This document shows positions 16,399 through 24,154 of a stretch of DNA of 64,000 bases, piece by piece. The stretch is from Rhodobacter sp. NTK016B (GTDB lineage Bacteria > Pseudomonadota > Alphaproteobacteria > Rhodobacterales > Rhodobacteraceae): assembly GCF_017303295.1 (NCBI RefSeq), contig NZ_JAFKOK010000011.1:152020-216019 (forward strand), read 5' to 3'. The position numbers were made by a program, and so were the translations under genes. The notes under the pieces are model-generated. The model was not told the origin of the DNA. It was given only the letters and a program-made list of their open reading frames with translations, and searched no databases. Position 1 is the first letter of the stretch; every line of letters starts with the position of its first letter.

Positions 16399-17714
16399 TG
16401 GGGCGCAAGCGCGCCTATGCGCCGCTCGACGTCTACATGAACGGCCGCCGCGTGGGGCAGTATTTCCGCGCGCCGGACGGAGCCTTCGCCTTCACCTATG
16501 CGCCGGAATGGCTTGCCTGGGAGAACACGCTGCCCATCTCGCGCGCCCTGCCCCTGCGGCCCGAGCGCTACACCGGCCCGCCCGTGATCGCGGTTTTCGA
16601 GAACTTGCTGCCCGACAGCGACCTGATCCGCCGCCGTGTGGCGGAACGCGTGGGCGCGGATGGTGTGGACGCCTATAGCCTACTCGCGCGGATCGGGCGC
16701 GATTGCGTGGGCGCGCTGCAATTCCTGCCCGAGGGAGAGGAGCCCGGCGACGCGCGCGCGCTGACCGGCGAGCCGTTGATCGACGCCCAGATCGGCGCCA
16801 TGCTGAGCGATCTGGCGCAGGCCCCGCTTGGCATCCACGCCGAGCGGAATTTCCGCATCTCCGTCGCCGGCGCGCAGGAAAAGACGGCGCTTCTGTTCCA
16901 CGAAGGGCAATGGGTGCTGCCGACCGGCACCACGCCCACGACACATATCCTGAAGCCCGCCATCGGCCGCCTGCCCAACGGAATGGACCTGACTGACAGC
17001 ATCGAGAACGAGCATTTCTGCCTGCGCCTGCTGGCGGGCTTCGGCCTGACCGTCGCACGGACCGAGATCGCGGATTTCGTAGGGACGCGCGCACTGGTCA
17101 TCGAACGCTTCGACCGGCTGCGCGCCCGCGACGGCCGCCTGATCCGCCTGCCGCAGGAGGATTGCTGCCAGGCCCTGTCGGTGCCCCCGACACGCAAGTA
17201 CCAGAACGAGGGCGGTCCGGGGATCGTGGAAATCTGCGATGTGCTGACCGGCAGCGACGAGCCGCAGCGCGACCGGGCGGATTTCCTGAAGGCCGTGATC
17301 CTGTTCTGGCTGATCGGGGCGACGGACGGGCACGCCAAGAACTTCAGCATTGCCCTGATGCCCGGCGGGCGGTTCCGCATGACGCCGATCTACGACGTGC
17401 TGACGGTGCAGCCCTCGCTGGATGCGGGCGCGTTGCAGATCAAGGACATGAAGCTCGCCATGCGCGCGGGCCAGGGGCGGCATTACCGCGTCGCGGACAT
17501 CCACGGGCGGCACTTTGTCGAGACGGCGCTGGCGGCGGGGTTCTCGCGGGAACAGGTGGAGGGGGTGTTCGAGGATATTCGGGGGCGGGCGGAGCGGGCT
17601 TTTGACAGGGCATTGGCGGAGATGCCACCGGGGTTTCCTGAAGGGCTGGTGGCCTCAGTCAGGCAGGGGTTCGAGCAGCGGGTGGCGCGGTTGGTCGCGG
17701 GGAACGACGAATGA
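16398..17714 (+). CDS. hipA: HipA-type serine/threonine kinase toxin (module 2)
   Basis: A 438-residue HipA with VYMNGRRVGQYFRAPDGAFA at the start, GALQFLPEG near residue 110, the SVAGAQEKTALLF loop near residue 155, the catalytic IGATDGHAKNFSIAL and the metal-binding MTPIYDVLT. All kinase elements look intact, so a functional growth-arrest kinase is expected. It is coupled to hipB by the overlapping stop/start. The 3' end is followed by about 300 bases without a gene before the MBL/E2-E1-JAB operon. Confidence 0.93.
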   Translation: MGRKRAYAPLDVYMNGRRVGQYFRAPDGAFAFTYAPEWLAWENTLPISRALPLRPERYTGPPVIAVFENLLPDSDLIRRRVAERVGADGVDAYSLLARIGRDCVGALQFLPEGEEPGDARALTGEPLIDAQIGAMLSDLAQAPLGIHAERNFRISVAGAQEKTALLFHEGQWVLPTGTTPTTHILKPAIGRLPNGMDLTDSIENEHFCLRLLAGFGLTVARTEIADFVGTRALVIERFDRLRARDGRLIRLPQEDCCQALSVPPTRKYQNEGGPGIVEICDVLTGSDEPQRDRADFLKAVILFWLIGATDGHAKNFSIALMPGGRFRMTPIYDVLTVQPSLDAGALQIKDMKLAMRAGQGRHYRVADIHGRHFVETALAAGFSREQVEGVFEDIRGRAERAFDRALAEMPPGFPEGLVASVRQGFEQRVARLVAGNDE

Positions 17715-18021
17715 CGTGCAGGGCGGCAAGCGGGCGTTCGCTGCGCTCCCGTCGAAAATCACCTGTCCTTCTGAAAGCAGTCATTCATTTGGGCGTAGAA
17801 ACCAGTCGGCCGATCGGATGATCCGCCGCACTACACCGAGGCGCCTCCAGCAGAATCAACCTTGAAGCTGTTGGAAAGCCAGAGGGAATAGCCGAAAATC
17901 CCCGTTCTCTCTAACCCTACATCTTGTATCATGTTGCCTCGACCGCAATATCCGTAGTATGCTTTTGGTGAGCTGTTGCGTCAGCGATGGTGCGTATTAT
18001 TGACCAATACTGAGGCAAACA
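17715..18021 (+). promoter_or_regulatory. Intergenic region and presumed promoter of the MBL/E2-E1-JAB/patatin operon
   Basis: 307 bases without a supported gene. The last 100 bases are clearly AT-richer than hipA and contain an inverted repeat GTATT-attgacc-AATAC (17994-18010), 11 bases before ATG 18022, with GAGG as ribosome site at 18012-18015. The repeat could be an operator. No -35/-10 pair stands out enough to mark. Confidence 0.4.
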
Positions 18022-19155
18022 ATGTTTGATGAACCTAAGGTGATGTTCTGGCCAGTCGGCACAGGGGATAGCACAACTGTTGCCGTCCAGAATGGCATTG
18101 TTTTGCAGGTTGACTTGCGAGATCTTCATAGCGCTGGCGATGCAGACGATGATCATGCTGCCTTGGTCGACAAACTCGTAGAAAACCTCCCCACAGTGAA
18201 CGGCAAACCATATCTTTCAACCTTTGCTTTGACCCACCCTGATAAAGATCACATTCAGGGCTTCCACGATTTGCTTGATCGCGTCACGATTGGCGAAATC
18301 TGGTTTACCCCGCGCGTCTTCATCGAGAACGATCAGGATTTGTGCGATGATGCCGTAGCCTTCAAAGAAGAAGCCGAGCGCCGTGTTCAAGAAACGATCA
18401 ACTCAGGTGGTGACGTTGGCGCAGGTGATCGGGTCAGACTCATCGGATACGATGCCCTTCTCAAAGAAGATCACTTCGTGGGCTTCCCGGAAGATCGCCT
18501 GACTGTTCCTGGCAACTCGATAACAGAAATTGACGGTGTCGATTACGAGGGAGACTTCAACGCGTTCATCCATGCACCATTCGCGGAAGAAACTGATGGT
18601 GACCGCAACAACACAAGCCTTTGCATGCAGGTTGTTCTGGGTGATAACCCTTCCAAAGGGGGCGTTCTCCTGTTCGGCGACATTGCCTACCCGCGTCTGC
18701 GCAAGATCATCGACACGACCAAGGAGGCTGGCAACGAGGAGTACCTCGCCTGGAAAGTGTTCCTTGCACCGCATCATTGCAGCAAGTCGGCCATGTACCA
18801 AAAGGAAGGCGACAAAGAAGTTCTCAAGCAGGATATTCTTGATGATCTGGCGGAGTATCAGGTTGATGGCGGCGTGATTATCGCCAGCAGCGAAAAAATT
18901 CCCTTGCAGAATGCATCTGGCGAAAATCCACCGCACGCAAAAGCGAAGAAACGCTACGAAGAAATCGCTGATGGAGGTTTCCTCTGCACTCACGAGGATG
19001 GAGAAGACGGAGAGCCCCTGGTCTTTGATGTTTCCGACGGCGCGCTAGACGCTCCAGAAGTTGCGCAAGCGGACGCTGCAAGGAAACTTGCCGATGCGGT
19101 TGATGATGCGCGCGGATCAGACAGCCCGCCCTCGGAACAGGTCGGGTATGGCTGA
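18022..19155 (+). CDS. Metallo-beta-lactamase-fold protein, first gene of the E2-E1-JAB operon
   Basis: A 377-residue MBL-fold protein. It opens with a strand and the loop PVGTGDSTTV. The metal-binding motif is THPDKDH (His72, Asp74, Asp76, His77). Later features are LLFGDIAYPR, with the bridging Asp, and LAPHHCSKSAM, with the distal His. It is a ComEC/RNase Z-like hydrolase type whose target could be a nucleotide, nucleic acid or small phosphodiester. The C-terminus is a flexible acidic tail ending in Gly-Tyr-Gly. The stop overlaps the next gene by 8 bases. By position it replaces the CD-NTase of type II CBASS. That it is a conjugation substrate is inference. Confidence 0.85.
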   Translation: MFDEPKVMFWPVGTGDSTTVAVQNGIVLQVDLRDLHSAGDADDDHAALVDKLVENLPTVNGKPYLSTFALTHPDKDHIQGFHDLLDRVTIGEIWFTPRVFIENDQDLCDDAVAFKEEAERRVQETINSGGDVGAGDRVRLIGYDALLKEDHFVGFPEDRLTVPGNSITEIDGVDYEGDFNAFIHAPFAEETDGDRNNTSLCMQVVLGDNPSKGGVLLFGDIAYPRLRKIIDTTKEAGNEEYLAWKVFLAPHHCSKSAMYQKEGDKEVLKQDILDDLAEYQVDGGVIIASSEKIPLQNASGENPPHAKAKKRYEEIADGGFLCTHEDGEDGEPLVFDVSDGALDAPEVAQADAARKLADAVDDARGSDSPPSEQVGYG

Positions 19156-21430
19156 TTTCACGACGAGAGGGCAACAACTTGCACTCGACCAACTCCAAGA
19201 TATCGCGGCAGCCAGCGATGATACGATTGATATCGTTGACGTAAAGCCACCTGCTGGACAAGGCCTTTCTCTTGTTATTCGCGTGTCTCTTGATACGAGC
19301 GGATACGCTTATGAAGATGGCGGCTTCGACTATAGAAGGCGCGAGCCGCTGAACATTTTCGTGTCGCCGCATTTTCCAGTGGAACCGCCAAGGGTCTACT
19401 TCGCACACAAGCGCTTTCTCGGGCGCGCCCATGTGCAGTGGGGTGACTACCTCTGTTTGTACCAGGCAACGGATGTCGAATGGGCATCGCAGGATGGAAT
19501 GTTTGGCCTGATCAAACGTCTGGACGATTGGCTGCGTGATGCTGCCCGCAATCAGCTTGACCCGGAGGATGCACCTCTTCACCCGCCAGTTGAATACACT
19601 TCCTCTGACATCAAACTTGCGGTCGAGATCGATGCGCCAGAGATTGAAGATGGGAAATCCTTCTGGCTTGGAACAGGAAAACTAACCAGACGGAATGACC
19701 ATTGCTTTGATATTTCAGAGTGGTCCGAGACGCCGAGCTCGCTGCCGAAGGATGAAAAGTTTGCCGCAGTCGTGCTGCTCAATCAGGCCATGCCGATGGA
19801 GTACCCTGACACGATCAGCAAACTCATCACGACGCTGGAAGCTCGCGGAGTTCCCTTCGATCTGCTGTTCTCAATCCTGAAAATATTTGCCCTGTGCCAA
19901 CCTGATAACGAACCGCTCTACTTCATTCTTGGCGCGCCCATGAGGCGAAGAGCGGCGGATGAGCCATTACGACAGCACCTCAGCGCCTGGAAGATGGATG
20001 CGGAGTATGTCAAAGCTCTCCAGGGCATAATTCTGGAAGAGAATACCGAGGCAACGCTGGAAGCCTGGAAGGTCGTTCTTGAGTGGGCAACCGAAGCCAA
20101 GACCGAATGGTGCCGCGTCTACGATAACCGTCCCGAGGTTACCTTTCGTCGGGACCAAGGCACCAAAGCCAGCTGGTTTCTTGGCAAGAAGATTGCGCTG
20201 TTGGGTTGTGGCGCGCTCGGCTCTCATATCGGTGAATACCTCGCTCGCGCTGGAGCCGAAAAAATTCGCCTGGTCGATTATTCAGCCGTCAACGCTGGCA
20301 TCCTTGTTCGGCAGCAATTCCGAAACTATCAAGTCGGTTACTCAAAACAAAGCGCCTTGTCTGTACAGCTGCGTGCGATCAACCCAAAGGCAGACATCGA
20401 TCATGAATTCGCCAACCTAACAAAAGGTTGGCCAGAGGCACTTAATATCAGTGATTTCGATCTTGTCATCGATGCGACGGCGTCAAGACGGGTTGCCACC
20501 GCCTTGCAGCTTGATCTGACAAAGCACAATGATGTGCCGCCGATGCTACGATGCGCGATCAGCGCAAATGCATCAAAAGGTATCGCCACTTTGAACATGC
20601 CTGGTTCAGCTTTTGGCCCTGCCGACCTATTGCGTCGCACCAAAGTCGCCGCAATGTCTGATAGTGGTTTGACAGATTTCGCCGAAGCGTTTTGGCCATT
20701 CGATCAGCACGAGCGAGGGTTTCAACCCGAACCAGGTTGCTCCGAGCCTACCTTCGTGGGATCAGCTGCAGATATCGCCTTTTTCGCATCCTCATTCTTC
20801 AACTTTGCAGCTTCGGCCTTGAGGGAGGGCGGTGACTCAAAGGCAACAGCATGTTTCGTTCGTGTGTCACATGATGACGGCTCAATGTCCTCGCATCTTG
20901 TCCCGCTTTGCCAACCCAGTATCCACGTCGAGGCTCATCATGGATACCGCGTCCATCTCTCTCATCGCGCGCAATCAGCGATAGACAGTGAGATCAAGTC
21001 AAACGCCCGTACGGGCAGCGCTAAGGACGAAACTGGGGGTATCCTCCTTGGCGAAATTGATGATGCGCTGGGAATAATTTCGATTGATGTGGCCACAGGA
21101 CCGCCGCCAGACAGCAAAAAGTCTCCCGAGCTTTTTGAGTGCGGCATTGAAGGGACGCACGCGCTTTGTGAATTCCACGCAAAAGAAAGCGGCAACTCAA
21201 CGAAGTTCGTTGGAGTCTGGCATACGCATCCTGTTTCCATACCAAAGCCAAGCATGGTCGATCTTGGCGCCATGGCGAAGATACTCCATCTACAGGAAAA
21301 GACGCCGCGTCATGTTGTGATGCTGATCGTTGGTCATGCAGCCACGCGTCCGACCTGGCGCTTTCATCTGTTCAGGCGCAATGAATTTCAAGTCGTTACC
21401 CTTGCCGCTGGGGAGAGTGTCGATGAGTAG
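19148..21430 (+). CDS. E2-E1-JAB triple-domain fusion (ubiquitin-like conjugation and deconjugation enzyme)
   Basis: A 760-residue protein from ATG 19148, which overlaps the MBL stop. Residues 1-140 form an E2-like domain with FPVEPPRVYF and a candidate catalytic Cys103 in GDYLCLYQ, matching the FCLYP of Cap2. Residues 345-600 form an E1/ThiF adenylation domain: nucleotide loop LLGCGALGSHIG (Gly353, Gly355), acidic LVDYSAVN, and a candidate thioester Cys531 in EPGCSEP. Residues 620-750 form a JAB/JAMM peptidase with Glu628, His692-x-His694 and Ser702-x2-Asp705 all present. One chain thus combines what type II CBASS splits into Cap2 and Cap3. No ubiquitin-like protein is encoded nearby. Confidence 0.92.
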   Translation: MADFTTRGQQLALDQLQDIAAASDDTIDIVDVKPPAGQGLSLVIRVSLDTSGYAYEDGGFDYRRREPLNIFVSPHFPVEPPRVYFAHKRFLGRAHVQWGDYLCLYQATDVEWASQDGMFGLIKRLDDWLRDAARNQLDPEDAPLHPPVEYTSSDIKLAVEIDAPEIEDGKSFWLGTGKLTRRNDHCFDISEWSETPSSLPKDEKFAAVVLLNQAMPMEYPDTISKLITTLEARGVPFDLLFSILKIFALCQPDNEPLYFILGAPMRRRAADEPLRQHLSAWKMDAEYVKALQGIILEENTEATLEAWKVVLEWATEAKTEWCRVYDNRPEVTFRRDQGTKASWFLGKKIALLGCGALGSHIGEYLARAGAEKIRLVDYSAVNAGILVRQQFRNYQVGYSKQSALSVQLRAINPKADIDHEFANLTKGWPEALNISDFDLVIDATASRRVATALQLDLTKHNDVPPMLRCAISANASKGIATLNMPGSAFGPADLLRRTKVAAMSDSGLTDFAEAFWPFDQHERGFQPEPGCSEPTFVGSAADIAFFASSFFNFAASALREGGDSKATACFVRVSHDDGSMSSHLVPLCQPSIHVEAHHGYRVHLSHRAQSAIDSEIKSNARTGSAKDETGGILLGEIDDALGIISIDVATGPPPDSKKSPELFECGIEGTHALCEFHAKESGNSTKFVGVWHTHPVSIPKPSMVDLGAMAKILHLQEKTPRHVVMLIVGHAATRPTWRFHLFRRNEFQVVTLAAGESVDE

Positions 21431-22598
21431 CAAGTCTTTCAAATTCGGACTTGCGCTATCAGGCGGTGGCTCGCGAGCGGCAGCGTTTCATCTTGGATGT
21501 ATGAGGGCTTTGAATGATCGCGGCATTCTCGATCAGGTCCTAACGCTTTCCACTGTATCCGGCGGAAGTGTGATTGGCGCGCTTTGGGCATACTCGGACG
21601 ATAGTTTCGAAGAATTTGATCAACGCATGCAAAATATTCTGCGCAAAGGGCTGAAAAAGGGGATCATCCGATACACCCTCTTTTCTGGCGAAGCGCCGAA
21701 GATCGTTGGGACGATCTTCACATCAGGCGTTCTCGCGGCGCTATGCTCGTCGGCAAGGCTTCTGATTTCTGCGCTTGGGCTTGTCGGCATCAAACATGCG
21801 AGCCTGGATTCATTGAAGCTACGTCTTCAAGCACCGCTTCCCAGATTTGCGAGCAGAACAACAGCCTTTGCACGATTTCTTGACGATGAGTATTTCAAGG
21901 GAACACTCCTCAAGGGGGTCAAACGCCAGAACCTGAAAATCATTATCAACGCGTCAGAGCTCAGAACCCAATCGGCATTTCGCTATGGCTCAATGGAATC
22001 TGGATGTTGGAGATTTGGAACGCTAACCGAAGACACGTTAGTCGCAAAAGCTGTTGCGGCCAGTGCCTCGTTTCCAGCCATCCTTCCAGCTTTGGATGAA
22101 CAGCAGCGCTACATAAAGCGCGGTGAAACGGCCACGCATCGAACAATCGTCAGTGACGGCGGCGTCTATGATAACCTTGGGACGAGTTGCCTCATCCCTA
22201 AGCGCGATAGCAGTTTTAGCACGAATGTGACTGAGACTGATTTCATTATTGCCTGCGTCGCAGGCCAGGGCATTCCCGATGGTTCCTCGCTACCATATTT
22301 TTGGCCGTCCCGAATGATCGAGACGATTAACACAATTCATCGTCGGACTCATTCAATAACATTCGATCTCTTGCACCGTCTCAAGGAAAGCGGTGAGATT
22401 AAGGGTTTTCTTTTGCCGTATCTTGGGCAGAACGATGCTGCCCTGCCGTGTCCGCCCCCTGACCTCGTAGCGCGTGACAAGACGTTTGATTACCCAACGA
22501 ACTTCGATCCGATGTGTCAGGAAGACTTGGAGTTGATCGCAAAGCGTGGTGAACAGCTCACCAAAAACCTAATCGAGACATATCATCCTGATCTTTGA
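21423..22598 (+). CDS. Patatin-like phospholipase, CapV-type effector candidate
   Basis: A 391-residue patatin. ATG 21423 overlaps the stop of the E2-E1-JAB gene by 8 bases. The oxyanion loop SGGGSRAAAFHLG is at residues 13-25, the nucleophile in TVSGGS (Ser46), and the dyad Asp in SDGGVYDNLG (Asp245). A hydrophobic stretch at residues 100-122 may contact membrane. In CBASS the patatin CapV degrades membrane phospholipid on binding cyclic dinucleotide. Here no nucleotide cyclase is in the operon, so the trigger is unknown. The three-gene operon ends here and faces a convergent MBL gene. Confidence 0.92.
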   Translation: MSSKSFKFGLALSGGGSRAAAFHLGCMRALNDRGILDQVLTLSTVSGGSVIGALWAYSDDSFEEFDQRMQNILRKGLKKGIIRYTLFSGEAPKIVGTIFTSGVLAALCSSARLLISALGLVGIKHASLDSLKLRLQAPLPRFASRTTAFARFLDDEYFKGTLLKGVKRQNLKIIINASELRTQSAFRYGSMESGCWRFGTLTEDTLVAKAVAASASFPAILPALDEQQRYIKRGETATHRTIVSDGGVYDNLGTSCLIPKRDSSFSTNVTETDFIIACVAGQGIPDGSSLPYFWPSRMIETINTIHRRTHSITFDLLHRLKESGEIKGFLLPYLGQNDAALPCPPPDLVARDKTFDYPTNFDPMCQEDLELIAKRGEQLTKNLIETYHPDL

Positions 22599-22628
22599 AA
22601 GATTGATCGGCGCATAGCCAGCGCCGTC

Positions 22629-23858
22629 CTAGTCTCGGTGAAGTTCAAAATGGGCCCAGTAGTGATTCACTTTATCGACTTGGACAGGTCGAAATGGCCA
22701 GAGATCACGCAAGACATCTGCATGCGGATGTCCAAAACTGCGATGCCCAGGATCCGAGCTAAAGATACTGAGCCCGGGTTCGATCATGGATGCAAGGCCG
22801 GTAAACCAATTGTTTTTTGAGCCATGATGGGGCACTTGAAACACTGTCGGCTGGAAAGATCGTTTGTGTCCCAAATATCCGACCAAAGACTGCCATTGAT
22901 GGTCCGTACTTAGATTACCATCACCCGTATAGATAACTGAGCCGTCAAATTTTTCCTCGAACCACGGCCAGTTGGTCCGCCAATGGCCGATGGGACCTCC
23001 ATATAAGAATAGGCTAAGATCGTTGAGCTGAGACTTCGGGAATGTCCGCACGTAATGATCCTTCAGTTCCCGTAGCGCATCCTTGCGATCATTGTCGGAG
23101 CTGTTTAGGAGGGCATCGCGCAAATCATTCACTCGCTCCACAAACCTCGCTACGTTCTGTGGCCTGGTCGTTGGATCGTTGTAGGGCACGAATTCCCAGA
23201 GGCTAGGGATGAACGCCGTGCCACGCGGATGCATCATCAGCATTTGGTAATGATGCCTTGCGCCTGACAGATATGACATCCATTCGGCCATCCAGTCTTG
23301 GTCGCCTTTCTCCTGGCGGATCTCTGCTTCGGCTTCAATCTTCAACGGCAGATCGCCATCAGGGTCAAAGTCAGGCTCGCCGCCCCCGTCCGGATCAGCT
23401 GGTCCGTCACCATCAGAAAACGGCACAAAGACGATTTGATTGAACCCGTCACCGGCTTGATCGACTAAGTATTGCGCTGGGTCGGTATAGAACGCAAATT
23501 CGGGATCGTCAGGTTCGAGCCCCTGCGCGTATCCGATGGCGAGCCGGTGCCACAGCGGGGCCCAAGGCAGCATGAGGGTGCGCGTACCCACATCGTTGAG
23601 CAACTTCACCATCCCGCTGATATGGTCAGCGTCAAAATGAGAAATCACAACAAGATCTAGCCTGCGTCCATCTGCGCGGCTCTGGAACTTACCAAGAGCG
23701 TTCCTCACCAGCCGTTGTGACGAGGATGTGCCGCAATCATAAACCCATTGAAAATCCGGTCTCGAATGATGGTTAAAAGATGAACCAAGGGTAAGCCGCC
23801 CTGCGGAAAATAAGCCTTGGCCTACTGGGTGGAAACGATACTGGACATGTATTTTCAT
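22629..23858 (-). CDS. ComEC-type metallo-beta-lactamase-fold hydrolase
   Basis: A 409-residue soluble MBL protein with ATG 23858 after GAAGGTTATTG. The motif ISHFDADHISGM supplies the first metal ligands, YTGDGNLS the bridging Asp, and QVPHHGSKNNW the later His. These match the ComEC/Rec2 C-terminal MBL family. An acidic insert (DGDGPADPDGGGEPDFDPDG) lies near residue 160. It is convergent with the patatin gene and downstream of the helicase genes on the same strand, so it probably belongs to the helicase operon. Its substrate is unknown. Confidence 0.85.
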   Translation of the reverse strand: MKIHVQYRFHPVGQGLFSAGRLTLGSSFNHHSRPDFQWVYDCGTSSSQRLVRNALGKFQSRADGRRLDLVVISHFDADHISGMVKLLNDVGTRTLMLPWAPLWHRLAIGYAQGLEPDDPEFAFYTDPAQYLVDQAGDGFNQIVFVPFSDGDGPADPDGGGEPDFDPDGDLPLKIEAEAEIRQEKGDQDWMAEWMSYLSGARHHYQMLMMHPRGTAFIPSLWEFVPYNDPTTRPQNVARFVERVNDLRDALLNSSDNDRKDALRELKDHYVRTFPKSQLNDLSLFLYGGPIGHWRTNWPWFEEKFDGSVIYTGDGNLSTDHQWQSLVGYLGHKRSFQPTVFQVPHHGSKNNWFTGLASMIEPGLSIFSSDPGHRSFGHPHADVLRDLWPFRPVQVDKVNHYWAHFELHRD

Positions 23859-24154
23859 CAATAACCTTCAAAAACTTGCAACTATTTTCTGTGACTCCAG
23901 ACTAGCAACTTTTCCAGCCAACCCAATAGACCAATCGTGACCGATTGCATGACTCTGCGAGTTGCTGTGAAGCTCACCAATGACCGGAAGTGGCGCGCTC
24001 CGGCGGAACGTGGTTGGATGGATGTTGAGCCTTGCACCGATGACCGCTTTGGTTCGCTGCGTTTGCGAGATTGATGGCATGGTTGAAGGACAGGTTTGGG
24101 CCGCTTGCGACAAGGAGATGGCCACAGCACCCAAACCAGACGCCCACGTCGTCA
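23859..24154 (-). other. Gap between helicase and MBL genes with a doubtful 95-codon frame
   Basis: A minus-strand frame from GTG 24155, overlapping the helicase stop, to 23868 would encode 95 residues of unremarkable composition (TTWASGLGAVAISLSQAAQ onward). A plus-strand frame (23980-24162) is equally open. Neither has recognisable motifs or a good ribosome site. The spacing fits a small gene within the minus-strand operon, but it may be a spacer. Confidence 0.3.

Noticed and set aside
18022..19155. MBL protein as a cryptic CD-NTase
   Set aside because: No GS-x(n)-DxD nucleotidyltransferase motif. The HxDxDH motif and later HH/D residues are clearly metallo-beta-lactamase.
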